NCBI GenBank assembly: GCA_050942875.1 | Contig: JBMNOD010000085.1 | Coordinates: 1 to 15,174 of the forward strand | From: JAAZAI01 sp050942875 | Lineage (GTDB): Bacteria > Verrucomicrobiota > Kiritimatiellia > RFP12 > UBA3636 | DNA length: 15,174 nt | Direction: 5' to 3' | Part shown: positions 7,814-15,041 of the stretch, piece by piece | How the letters are laid out: each line of letters begins with the position of its first letter | Position numbering within the stretch: the stretch's first letter is position 1 | The notes under the pieces: generated by a model | Told to the model about the DNA's origin: nothing | Databases searched by the model: none | What the model saw: only the letters and a program-made list of their open reading frames with translations | Made by a program: the position numbers and the translations under genes

Positions 7814-7842
7814 ATGATACACCGTCTTCACGCAAACGTCAA
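7814..7842 (-). promoter_or_regulatory. Candidate sigma70-type promoter for folC
   Basis: On the minus strand, TTGACG (7842-7837) and TATCAT (7819-7814) are separated by exactly 17 bp; each matches consensus at five of six positions. The predicted start is near 7807, leaving a leader of only about 8 nt before the ATG at 7799. The transcript would begin at or within the GGGAAAG ribosome binding site. Confidence 0.45.
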
Positions 7843-7900
7843 AGCAAGGCTGGCGTTCCCGCACCCGTTCGCCGTTCAATGCCTTTGGGGACAGCCCTCT

Positions 7901-7953
7901 TTTAGCGAGAAGTGAGAAGTGGAAAGTTTCCGCTGAGGACACCCCAGACCCCG
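7901..7953 (-). repeat. Two-box intergenic repeat, copy B (inverted relative to copy A)
   Basis: Read on the minus strand, box 1 CGGGGTCTGGGGTGTCC lies at 7953-7937 and box 2 CTTCTCACTTCTCGCTAAA at 7919-7901. Box 1 is identical to copy A at 11-27 and box 2 differs at one base from 52-70. The gap between boxes is shorter here (17 nt against 24 nt). Confidence 0.75.
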
Positions 7954-8067
7954 GTTGCCGCCTCTTTGTGTTCCGTGTTTCAGTGGTTGAAAAACATTCG
8001 GCGCAGGCCGCCCGGCCCAGTTTCCAGTGTCGGAGTTCAAGTTTCCCTCCGTTTCGACGCGGAGAAG

Positions 8068-8094
8068 TTGACACAAGCCCGGCTTTGATATAAC
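8068..8094 (+). promoter_or_regulatory. Candidate promoter for the glycan operon
   Basis: A perfect TTGACA (8068-8073) is followed by TATAAC (8089-8094). The 15-bp spacer is shorter than the preferred 17 bp, which lowers confidence. Transcription would start near 8101, giving a leader of about 75 nt before the ATG at 8175. Confidence 0.4.
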
Positions 8095-8174
8095 CTATTG
8101 ACCATTGTCTAAATTTCAAGCAGAGATCAGAGATTGCGTCAAATCCAGAATGCGTAGAATCAGCGGAGATCCAC

Positions 8175-8879
8175 ATGCGCTACAACTTGACAATGGTGAT
8201 GCCGGTCTACAACGAAGCGGAATGCATCGGCTCGGTCGTGGCCGCGTGGCTGGAACAACTTCAGGCGACGGCTCCCGCGTTCCGGCTGCTCGTGATCAAC
8301 GACGGATCGCGCGATGGCACCGCCCGGGCGCTTGACCCGTTTCGCGGGCGGCCCGGAGTCGAGGTGATCGACAAGGCCAACTCCGGCCACGGCCCCACCA
8401 TTCTCATGGGATGCCGGAAGGCCGTCGAGGACTCCGACTGGGTCTTCCAATGCGACAGCGACGACGAAATCCCGCCCGACGATTTTCCGGCGTTTTGGCA
8501 TCGGCGCGACGACGCGGACGTCATCGTCGGCATCCGGCAAAACCGTGCACAGCCCCTTGCGCGGAAAATCATCAGCGCGGCCAGCCGCTGGACGGTGCGC
8601 ACGCTCTATCGCAGCGGCGTCCGCGACGTGAACTGCCCGTTCCGCCTGATGCGCGCCTCCGCGCTCGCGCCGTTGCTGCCGAAGCTGGACGACGACACGT
8701 TCGCGCCCAACGTCATTCTCTCTGGACTTTTTGCGTTGCACGGCCTGCGCATCCAAAACCTCCCCGTCGCCTACCGTCCCCGGCGCACGGGGACGGTCTC
8801 GCTGACGAAGTTCAGTCTCTGGAAGAAGGCATTCAAGGCATTCTCGCAAACCATCGCCCACCGCCGGAGCAAACCCTGA
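8175..8879 (+). CDS. Family 2 glycosyltransferase, DPM1-like (polyprenyl-phosphate sugar synthase type)
   Basis: A 234-residue GT-A fold protein. Signatures: MPVYNEAECIG (9-19), VINDGSRDGT (40-49, nucleotide-sugar binding), GHGPTILMGC (71-80), QCDSDDEIP (92-100) in the place of the metal-binding DxD motif, and RDVNCPFRLMR (150-160), corresponding to the DxxxxFR acceptor region of DPM1-like enzymes. It lacks C-terminal transmembrane helices, as in short dolichol-phosphate-mannose synthase-type members. The likely role is transfer of a sugar from a nucleotide donor to a polyprenyl phosphate or other lipid at the inner face of the membrane; sugar and acceptor are unknown. GGAG (8165-8168) precedes the start. 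It is the first gene of a three-gene operon, and its stop overlaps the next start (TGATG). Confidence 0.85.
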   Translation: MRYNLTMVMPVYNEAECIGSVVAAWLEQLQATAPAFRLLVINDGSRDGTARALDPFRGRPGVEVIDKANSGHGPTILMGCRKAVEDSDWVFQCDSDDEIPPDDFPAFWHRRDDADVIVGIRQNRAQPLARKIISAASRWTVRTLYRSGVRDVNCPFRLMRASALAPLLPKLDDDTFAPNVILSGLFALHGLRIQNLPVAYRPRRTGTVSLTKFSLWKKAFKAFSQTIAHRRSKP

Positions 8880-10273
8880 TGAAAACACGACATCTGATAC
8901 TGGGCGCGGGGCCCGCCGGGCTGGGCGCCGCGATCCGCCTCCACGAGGCCGGCGCGGACTGGCTCCTCTGCGAACGCGAAGCGGAGCCTGGCGGGCTGTC
9001 GGCGTCGTTTGTCGACGGAAAAGGCTTCACCTGGGACTATGGCGGACACGTCCTGTTCTCGCATTACGAGGCCTTCGACAAGCGCATCAATGCGGCGAGG
9101 CCGCATCCGGGCGCCTGGCTGGAGCACCAGCGCGAAAGCTGGATCTGGCAGGGCGACCGATTCATCCCGTACCCGTTCCAGTACAATCTCCACCGACTCC
9201 CCCCGGCGAGCGCCGCCGCCTGCCTGCGCGGCATCGAGGCGGCCGCGGACGTTCGCCACGAAACGCCGCCGGCCAACTTCCGGGATCTGTTGCTGCGCTC
9301 GTTCGGGCTTCCAATCTGCGAGCACTTCATGTTCCCCTACAACGACAAAGTCTGGGCGTGGCCGCTCGACGACATGGATTGCGACTGGATCGGGGAACGC
9401 GTGGCCATGCCCGACATCGCCCGAATCCGGGCGGGCTTCGAACAGCGGCGCGACGACACAAGCTGGGGGCCCAACAACGTGTTCCGCTTCCCCGATCGCG
9501 GCGGCACAGGGGCGATCTGGAAGGCGCTTGCCGCCACCCTCCCACCCGAACGCATCCGATTCCGGGCGGAAGCCACGGCCGTTGACGCGACCGCCCACAC
9601 GGTTCGCCTCCACAACGGCGGCGTCATCGGGTACGATGCCTGCATCTCGACCATCCCGCTCGACCAGCTCGTCGCGTCCGCCAACGATCCCGCGTTGACG
9701 CCATGCATCCCCTTGCGCGCCTCCGCCACGCACGTGGTCGGGATCGGCCTGGCCGGGACGCCGCCGCCGGACATCCAGACCAAGTGCTGGATGTACTTCC
9801 CCTGCGCCAACAGCCCCCACTACCGCGTCACCGTCTTCAGCAACTACAGCCCCGCCCATGTGCCGGGCCCCGGCCCGCATTGGTCGCTCATGGCGGAGGT
9901 TTCCGAAAGCGCCGTCAAGCGCGTCGATGCCGCCCGACTTGTCCAGGCCTGCATCAAAGCCCTCGTCGAAGACGGTCTGATTCCCGATCCCACGCAAATC
10001 GTCTCGACGACGACGCGGCGCGTGCCCTACGGCTACCCGACCCCCTTTCTGGGCCGCAAGACATGCGTCCCCGAACTGCTCGCCGCTCTGGAAACTCGCG
10101 ACATCTACAGCCGCGGACGCTTCGGAGCATGGATGTACGAGGTGGGCAACATGGACCACGCCTTCATGCAGGGCTACGAATGCGCCACCCGCCTGCTGAA
10201 CGGCGGCGGGGCGGAATGCGAACCCACGCTCAACACCCCCCACGTCGTCAACAGCCGATACAATCCCGAATAG
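8879..10273 (+). CDS. UDP-galactopyranose-mutase-like FAD-dependent oxidoreductase
   Basis: A 464-residue flavoprotein of the amine-oxidase/UDP-galactopyranose-mutase superfamily. The N-terminus has the FAD-binding Rossmann motif ILGAGPAGLGAAIRL (7-21), an acidic residue after the second strand (CERE, 31-34), the second Gly pair (PGGLSASF, 37-44), and DYGGHVLFSH (53-62). The C-terminus has GRFGAWMYEVGNMDHAFMQG (413-432), a block I associate with UGM-like proteins in LPS and capsule clusters. UGM interconverts pyranose and furanose forms of UDP-galactose with reduced FAD. Whether this relative does that or another reaction on a nucleotide sugar or lipid-linked sugar is unknown. The gene is translationally coupled to the GT2 gene by a 1-nt overlap and followed 10 nt later by the membrane protein gene. 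Confidence 0.8.
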   Translation: MKTRHLILGAGPAGLGAAIRLHEAGADWLLCEREAEPGGLSASFVDGKGFTWDYGGHVLFSHYEAFDKRINAARPHPGAWLEHQRESWIWQGDRFIPYPFQYNLHRLPPASAAACLRGIEAAADVRHETPPANFRDLLLRSFGLPICEHFMFPYNDKVWAWPLDDMDCDWIGERVAMPDIARIRAGFEQRRDDTSWGPNNVFRFPDRGGTGAIWKALAATLPPERIRFRAEATAVDATAHTVRLHNGGVIGYDACISTIPLDQLVASANDPALTPCIPLRASATHVVGIGLAGTPPPDIQTKCWMYFPCANSPHYRVTVFSNYSPAHVPGPGPHWSLMAEVSESAVKRVDAARLVQACIKALVEDGLIPDPTQIVSTTTRRVPYGYPTPFLGRKTCVPELLAALETRDIYSRGRFGAWMYEVGNMDHAFMQGYECATRLLNGGGAECEPTLNTPHVVNSRYNPE

Positions 10274-10283
10274 GAAATCCGCC

Positions 10284-12476
10284 ATGCGCCCACCCAACCG
10301 CGACCGCCAGCCCGCTGCGGCAAGCGCGGAACGTCGGGAACCGGTCCTCCACCGCCCCGCCCTGATCGCCTACGTCGCGACGGCCGTGGCGCTCAGCCTC
10401 GCCGTCTGGACGCCCTGCGTCCCCGTTCGCTTGGCCGCTGCGGTGGCGCTGGCGGCGATCTTCCCCGGCTATGCGCTGCTGCGCTTCACGCGAATCGCGC
10501 TCGCGCCGCTCGAACGCTTCGCCCTCGGCGTTCTGGTCGCCCTCAGCGCCAGCACCGTCGCAATGAACTTCGCCGGATCGCTCCTCCACCGCGCCGATCC
10601 CACGTTCATGCGCGTCGTGCTGGGCGCCCTCGCCATCGCAAGCGCCATCCTCGCCGGGATCGGCGCCCCCGTGCAAGAAGACGAACGCCCCCCTCGGCGG
10701 TTCTCCGCCGCCACGATCGCAACCCTCGCAATCTGCCTCGCCTTCTCCCTGGCCATCACCTTCCTCTCGCACTACATCACGCCGGACAACTGGCCGGGAA
10801 CGCTGAAGGACAACAGCAAATACCTCTTCATCATCCCGGAGCTTCAATCTCAAATTCCGCCCAAAAACGTCTTCTTCCTCCCCGAAGGGACTCAGCCGCT
10901 CGGCTACTACTACTTCCTCCATCTCGCGATGGCCATCCTGGCAAACGCCGGCGGCGTCTCCGCCAGCGCCGCCTTTCTCACAGGCTGCCTCGTGGTGACG
11001 ACGCTCGGCGTGCTCATTCCCTTCATTGTCGTCCAGGCGCTTTTCTCGGAACGCGCCGCCCGATGGGCCGCCTGGCTTCGCACGTTCATAGGCGGATTCG
11101 ACTGGATTCCCCACTGCCTGCTCCTCACAATCGCCAACGCGCTCGAAAAACGCCCCTGGACCTGGATTCAGCTCACCTTCTGCGACGAGCAGTGGAACGC
11201 CTGGTTCGGCTCGCGCGTGATCGTGCCGCTGACGCACCACTGGTGGTTCCCGCAACATGAAGTCGCCCTCGTCATCTCCCTCGCCTGGGTTCTGCTTCTG
11301 TTCCGAAAGCCCGCCTGGCGGCTCTGGCTGTTCGTCATGCCGCCGCTGCTGGTGATGATGGCGGGCTGCTCGGTCTACTACACGCTTGCCGCCGCCCCCG
11401 CCTACGGGCTCTACGTGCTGGCGTGCATCTGGCGCAAGCGGTACCGGCCCGCGCTGGGCGCCGTGGCCGCCGGGGGCGTCGCGCTGCTCCTCGGCGCTCC
11501 CTACATCCGCGAGCTGCTCGTCGCCGCGGAACGCCCCTCGGGCGGACTGAGCTTCGGCGTCGTCCAGTCCCTCCGATACCCGCACGAATGGTTCGGCTGC
11601 GCCTTCGCCGAACGGTTCCTCGGCGTCAACGCATGGACGAAGCTCCTCGACCTTCCGCTCAACTACTTCCTCGAATACGGAATCTACGCCATCGGCCTGG
11701 TGGCGTTCCTGCTGTGGGCGAAAAGGACGCGCTGGACGGCGCGACCCGACCACGTCTTCTTCTTCGTCCTCGGGGGCCTCGCCTTCCTCCTCGCGACATT
11801 CGTCCGCGCCAAGCAAGGCTGCAACGAGTTCGGCTACCACGCCCACCAGGCCAGCATGGCCGTGGCCATCGCGCTGACCGCGCAGTGGCTCGCGGCGAAG
11901 ACGGAGGCGAAGGCCTGGCGCCGCTGGCAAATCGCACTCGTCGCCCTGGCGCTGCTCATCTCCCTCGCCGAGACCCATTGGAGCGTCCGCCGCCTGCGCG
12001 GGCACATTCTCCGCGTCCCGCCTGAGCGTGTCCACCCCGTGGCTCGCATGGCCAAGGAGGTCCGCGGCAAACTCCCCGCCAACGCCGTCGTGCAGGGCAT
12101 TCCGAGCTTCGACGGCATCTACCGCCCCCAGACCTACTATCTGCCGCGGGCCGTGATCGCGGACACCTTCGACGCCGCCACGTTCGCCACCGACCCGGCG
12201 CGGTTCGCGCAAACCCACAACTTGATCGTCAACGGCTTCGCCACGCCAAATCCGGCGCTTGGCTACGCCATCTTCTCCCATCTCGGCGTCACGCATGTGA
12301 TCGCCGGACGCCATGAGTCCGATTTTCTCCGCGAACACGCCAAAAGCGACGTTGGCCTTCAGAAGTTCGCCAACCAGAACTATTTCACCCCGGTTTACGT
12401 GTCAAAGGACGCGTCCCTCTACGCCTTGAAGCCCCTGGCGAATCCGCCCAGGCTCCAGCTCAAGCCTTCGCCGTAG
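10284..12476 (+). CDS. Large polytopic membrane protein, putative GT-C-type glycosyltransferase
   Basis: A 730-residue integral membrane protein. Hydrophobic segments recur from about residue 25 to 565 (roughly ten or more helices, for example 26-42, 50-66, 78-95, 110-126, 143-162, 233-251, 326-340, 347-360, 390-404, 466-478, 490-506, 548-562), followed by a soluble C-terminal domain (about 570-730). The loop 163-205 after an early helix holds several Asp (168, 176) and leads into QPLGYYYFLH (204-213), reminiscent of the catalytic first loop of GT-C enzymes that use polyprenyl-phosphate sugars; this is inference. I do not recognise a named family. AGGAAA (10272-10277) is the ribosome binding site. 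It is last in the GT2/UGM-like operon, and its end lies 6 nt from the convergent methyltransferase gene. Confidence 0.75.
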   Translation: MRPPNRDRQPAAASAERREPVLHRPALIAYVATAVALSLAVWTPCVPVRLAAAVALAAIFPGYALLRFTRIALAPLERFALGVLVALSASTVAMNFAGSLLHRADPTFMRVVLGALAIASAILAGIGAPVQEDERPPRRFSAATIATLAICLAFSLAITFLSHYITPDNWPGTLKDNSKYLFIIPELQSQIPPKNVFFLPEGTQPLGYYYFLHLAMAILANAGGVSASAAFLTGCLVVTTLGVLIPFIVVQALFSERAARWAAWLRTFIGGFDWIPHCLLLTIANALEKRPWTWIQLTFCDEQWNAWFGSRVIVPLTHHWWFPQHEVALVISLAWVLLLFRKPAWRLWLFVMPPLLVMMAGCSVYYTLAAAPAYGLYVLACIWRKRYRPALGAVAAGGVALLLGAPYIRELLVAAERPSGGLSFGVVQSLRYPHEWFGCAFAERFLGVNAWTKLLDLPLNYFLEYGIYAIGLVAFLLWAKRTRWTARPDHVFFFVLGGLAFLLATFVRAKQGCNEFGYHAHQASMAVAIALTAQWLAAKTEAKAWRRWQIALVALALLISLAETHWSVRRLRGHILRVPPERVHPVARMAKEVRGKLPANAVVQGIPSFDGIYRPQTYYLPRAVIADTFDAATFATDPARFAQTHNLIVNGFATPNPALGYAIFSHLGVTHVIAGRHESDFLREHAKSDVGLQKFANQNYFTPVYVSKDASLYALKPLANPPRLQLKPSP

Positions 12477-12482
12477 GCAGGC

Positions 12483-13331
12483 TTATTCCATCTCTGCGCA
12501 CCTCCATCCAATCGGCACGGCATACATCACCGTGTCCTGCCAGTTCAGGGAATGATGGCGGACGTGAAACACATACCGCTCCAACGTTCCCATGAGATAT
12601 TCCGGGATGGCGAGCATGTCCTCGTCGCTGTGGTAGATGCTCACCGCCAGCACGGGCCTGTTCTTCGCGATGGTCCGCGCCGCGCCACGCAATGCATGCA
12701 GCTCCGCGCCCTCCACATCCATCTTGATGAAAGTCGCGCCCTCGCATTCCGGCACCTCATCGATCGCCTTCACCTCAAGGCTCGCATGGCCCACGCCATC
12801 CGAAACCTTGGAGCCTGCGCCTTTCCCCGAGCTGAACCGCAAAGTCGCCGCCTCGCTCCACACCCCGGCCTTCACCAGAACAGCATCCGCAGCTGCAGGG
12901 TTTCGCGACAGCCTGTTGAAATTTTCCGGATCAGGCTCGAAGCACACAATGCCAGCATGACACCCGCCGGCAGCCGCAACAAACCTTTCAACCGTGTCTC
13001 CGGTGAACGCGCCGCAATCGACAAAAACCTCGTGGTCGGAAAGCCGCACAACATCACGTGGGAAATACTGCTCCGGCTCATGCGCAGGCGCATTTTTGCG
13101 AGCGTAGCTTTGGCGGAACGCTATCGCGGCACGAAACACTTCGCGCGATTCGGCGTCCGCCAGCGCTTCGCACACATGATCGACGCGCTGCGCATGCTTC
13201 CTGAAAAACACCCGGCTACGACGCATGTCGCCCCCATGGATCAGGCGCAGCGCCAACCCATCCAAACGAGCCTTCGCCAAAAAGTCGAAAACCCGCACGC
13301 CCAAACCTGATTCGCGCAACTTCTTGAACAT
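12483..13331 (-). CDS. FkbM-family SAM-dependent methyltransferase
   Basis: A protein of 282 residues from the ATG at 13331. It has the FkbM-type Rossmann core: VFVDCGAFTGDTVERF (102-117, motif I, SAM binding), CFEPDPENFNRL (130-141, acidic end of strand 2) and FIKMDVEGAELHALRGA (201-217, a family signature). An N-terminal region of about 100 residues precedes the core. FkbM-like enzymes O-methylate various acceptors, often sugars in surface-glycan or natural-product clusters; the acceptor here is unknown. The frame extends to a GTG at 13391, which is also possible. ATG at 13331 is preferred for the GGATGG just upstream and the basic MFKKLRES beginning. It converges on the membrane protein gene and may modify the same glycan. 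Confidence 0.88.
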   Translation of the reverse strand: MFKKLRESGLGVRVFDFLAKARLDGLALRLIHGGDMRRSRVFFRKHAQRVDHVCEALADAESREVFRAAIAFRQSYARKNAPAHEPEQYFPRDVVRLSDHEVFVDCGAFTGDTVERFVAAAGGCHAGIVCFEPDPENFNRLSRNPAAADAVLVKAGVWSEAATLRFSSGKGAGSKVSDGVGHASLEVKAIDEVPECEGATFIKMDVEGAELHALRGAARTIAKNRPVLAVSIYHSDEDMLAIPEYLMGTLERYVFHVRHHSLNWQDTVMYAVPIGWRCAEME

Positions 13332-13421
13332 ACACCATCCAAAGACAATCGACACCTTTCCAACAGTTCTCGCATCAGCAGTGACAGCCACCTTGCAAAT
13401 CGGATCTGTAAAACGGGTCTA

Positions 13422-13451
13422 ATCTTACACCAATGCCCCCCAAAAGGTCAA
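13422..13451 (-). promoter_or_regulatory. Candidate promoter for the FkbM methyltransferase gene
   Basis: On the minus strand TTGACC (13451-13446) and TAAGAT (13427-13422) are 18 bp apart. A start near 13415 would precede the ATG at 13331 by about 85 nt, or the alternative GTG at 13391 by about 24 nt. Confidence 0.3.
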
Positions 13452-13522
13452 TTCTGGGTCATGGCAGACGTCTGGCCTCCCGATACGAATTCATGGCTTG
13501 CAAAATGATTAAAAAGTCCCAG

Positions 13523-13552
13523 TTGACATTCGTATGTCGTTGGGTGTAGATT
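13523..13552 (+). promoter_or_regulatory. Candidate promoter for the formyltransferase/deacetylase operon
   Basis: A perfect TTGACA (13523-13528) is followed after 18 bp by TAGATT (13547-13552), giving a leader of about 85 nt. A second pair, TTGAGG (13596-13601) with TGTAAT (13619-13624) at 17 bp, is also possible, but its start would fall inside the ribosome binding site. The sequence alone does not decide between them. Confidence 0.35.
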
Positions 13553-13644
13553 GACTCCATTCCGACAAGGTTTGGCTGGGGCTCGACTTTTACTATTGAG
13601 GCATATTCCCTATTATCCTGTAATGTGGAGAGGAAAACAGAACG

Positions 13645-14349
13645 ATGGAACCAAAACACTACGTTGTTGCCACAATTAGACCTTGGAACATTGCATGTTT
13701 CCACTCCACCATCTCCCGGTTGCCTGGAGTTTGGCACCTTATCCAGAAACCGACTGACTTGAATCTAGCCACACTAACAGAAATCAAGCCTCGCTACATC
13801 TTCTTTCCCCATTGGAGCGATAAAGTTCCTGTCGAAATAGTCTCAAAGTATGAATGCGTCTGTTTTCATGAGACTGACGTGCCCTATGGCCGAGGAGGAA
13901 GTCCTCTTCAGAACTTGATTGTCAGAGGCCACAAGGAGACCATGGTAACTGCGCTACGAATGGTGAATGAATTTGACGCGGGCCCCATATATGCAAAACA
14001 TCCGTTGTCTCTTTTAGGTCTTGCCGAAGAGATATACATTCGCACCGCCGAAATCGTCTCGAAGATGATAGCTGACATCGTGACAAACGAGCCAACACCA
14101 AAACCCCAAATTGGCGACCCGACAGTATTCAATAGAAGAAAGCCAGAGGATAGTAGAGTTCCTATGAATTTGACCTCTCTTGAATCTCTTTTTGATTATC
14201 TCCGAATGCTCGATGCCGCTGAGTACCCACAAGCCTTCCTCGACTACGGAAGATTTCGACTTACATTTACCCGCCCTGCTTTTCGAACTGAAAAGGTTGA
14301 AGCGACTGTAACTATCACCTGTAGGCCGACGAAAGAAAACACAGAATGA
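13645..14349 (+). CDS. Formyltransferase-fold protein, putative sugar N-formyltransferase
   Basis: A 234-residue protein related to the formyl-transferase fold of methionyl-tRNA, GAR and sugar N-formyltransferases, which use N10-formyltetrahydrofolate. The core block CFHETDVPYGRGGSPLQNLI (73-92) and FDAGPIYAK (110-118) align with the catalytic segments of that family. His75 and Asp111 are 36 residues apart, the same spacing as His108 and Asp144 of E. coli Fmt. The catalytic Asn two residues before His is Cys73 here. The C-terminal FNRRKPEDS (162-170) and LRMLDAAEYPQAF (186-198) suit a sugar formyltransferase subgroup better than Fmt, and the length is short for Fmt. The likely job is N-formylating an amino sugar; the substrate is unknown. 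It overlaps the following deacetylase gene by 4 nt. Base composition is visibly lower in GC than the genes to the left, suggesting transfer. Confidence 0.75.
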   Translation: MEPKHYVVATIRPWNIACFHSTISRLPGVWHLIQKPTDLNLATLTEIKPRYIFFPHWSDKVPVEIVSKYECVCFHETDVPYGRGGSPLQNLIVRGHKETMVTALRMVNEFDAGPIYAKHPLSLLGLAEEIYIRTAEIVSKMIADIVTNEPTPKPQIGDPTVFNRRKPEDSRVPMNLTSLESLFDYLRMLDAAEYPQAFLDYGRFRLTFTRPAFRTEKVEATVTITCRPTKENTE

Positions 14350-15041
14350 ACATTCAATACAAGTCTATCCTCACCTTCTTCGCTCACCCAGACGACGAAA
14401 CGCTTGCGGCAGGCGCAACAATGGCTCGCCTCGCCAGAGAGGGTTGTCGGGTTCATGTGGCAATTCCAAATACTGGAATCCACAGCAGGCGAAACGTTCA
14501 AGATGAGGCTTCTCGCTCAGATGCTCTTAAAAGACTGCATGCGGATTGCTACAACGCCTTGTCCATACTGGGCGTACGTAAAAGCGATATCTATCTTGGA
14601 AGTTTTTCAGACAATGAGATCGACCGACACACTTTGCTTGAACTCATTCATTGGTTTGAGGAGATTTTAAACAAAGTGAAGCCCGAGATAGTTCTGACAC
14701 ATCATCGCTATTGCACGAATATTGATCACCAATATTGCCATGAAGCCGCTGTTGTAGGAACAAGACCAGCTCCCACCTGCCACATTCCAATTCTCTGTGG
14801 CGAGGTTCCATCAAGTACCGGCTATCTGAAACCCGTTCAATGGGAACCCAACCTGTTCATCAATGTGGATGAACAGGACGTCGATTTAAAAATTCGTGCC
14901 ATGCAAGCCTATAAAGGCGAGGCAAGGCCAGATCCCCACCCCCGCTCGCCGGAAGTGCTGAAAGCATTGGCAAAGGTGCGTGGATCCGAAGGCGGTTTCT
15001 TTTTTGCGGAAGCATTCATGATTCAGAAGGTATTCGCATAA
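14346..15041 (+). CDS. PIG-L/LmbE-family N-deacetylase
   Basis: A 231-residue zinc-dependent deacetylase of the PIG-L superfamily, which removes N-acetyl groups from GlcNAc-containing lipids, mycothiol precursors, bacillithiol precursors and other amino sugars. The metal-binding motif FFAHPDDETLAAG (11-23) is intact, with His14 and Asp17 as expected zinc ligands and Asp16 as likely base. The second motif is LTHHRYCTNIDHQ (117-129), whose final His128 is the expected third ligand. IRAMQAYKGEARPDPHPRSPE (183-203) matches the usual C-terminal region. The ATG overlaps the formyltransferase stop (ATGA), so translation is coupled and the proteins probably act in one pathway. No strong ribosome binding site of its own is seen. 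GC content is lower than in the left part of the window. Confidence 0.88.
   Translation: MNIQYKSILTFFAHPDDETLAAGATMARLAREGCRVHVAIPNTGIHSRRNVQDEASRSDALKRLHADCYNALSILGVRKSDIYLGSFSDNEIDRHTLLELIHWFEEILNKVKPEIVLTHHRYCTNIDHQYCHEAAVVGTRPAPTCHIPILCGEVPSSTGYLKPVQWEPNLFINVDEQDVDLKIRAMQAYKGEARPDPHPRSPEVLKALAKVRGSEGGFFFAEAFMIQKVFA

Larger units (their letters stand above)
7836..8174. other. Intergenic region between folC and the glycan operon
   Basis: No gene is supported here. From left to right it holds the folC promoter, copy B of the two-box repeat (7901-7953), a stretch ending in TTTCAGTGGTTGAAAAA (7977-7993) that looks like repeat debris, and the candidate promoter and ribosome binding site (GGAG, 8165-8168) of the glycosyltransferase gene. 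ORFs crossing it on the minus strand have no recognisable features. Confidence 0.6.
13392..13644. other. Divergent intergenic region at a base-composition break
   Basis: No gene is seen. This DNA separates the leftward FkbM gene from the rightward formyltransferase gene and is visibly richer in A and T than the DNA to the left. It carries candidate promoters in both directions and a GGAGAGGA ribosome binding site at 13627-13634 before the ATG at 13645. Confidence 0.55.

Noticed and set aside
7876..8176. Small minus-strand open frames (66 and 126 codons) between folC and the glycosyltransferase gene
   Set aside because: They run through the repeat and repeat debris, lack good ribosome binding sites and have no recognisable motifs.
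10248..12338. A 696-codon open frame on the minus strand opposite the membrane protein gene
   Set aside because: The product is low-complexity, dominated by Glu, Gly, Arg and Asp. The plus strand shows convincing transmembrane helices, a ribosome binding site and operon spacing.
13459..13737. A 92-codon minus-strand open frame across the start of the formyltransferase gene
   Set aside because: It overlaps a well-supported plus-strand gene and its promoter region and shows no family features.
13645..14349. Calling the formyltransferase methionyl-tRNA formyltransferase (fmt)
   Set aside because: It is much shorter than Fmt, lacks the SLLP motif and the Fmt C-terminal tRNA-binding domain, and is operonic with a sugar-type deacetylase.
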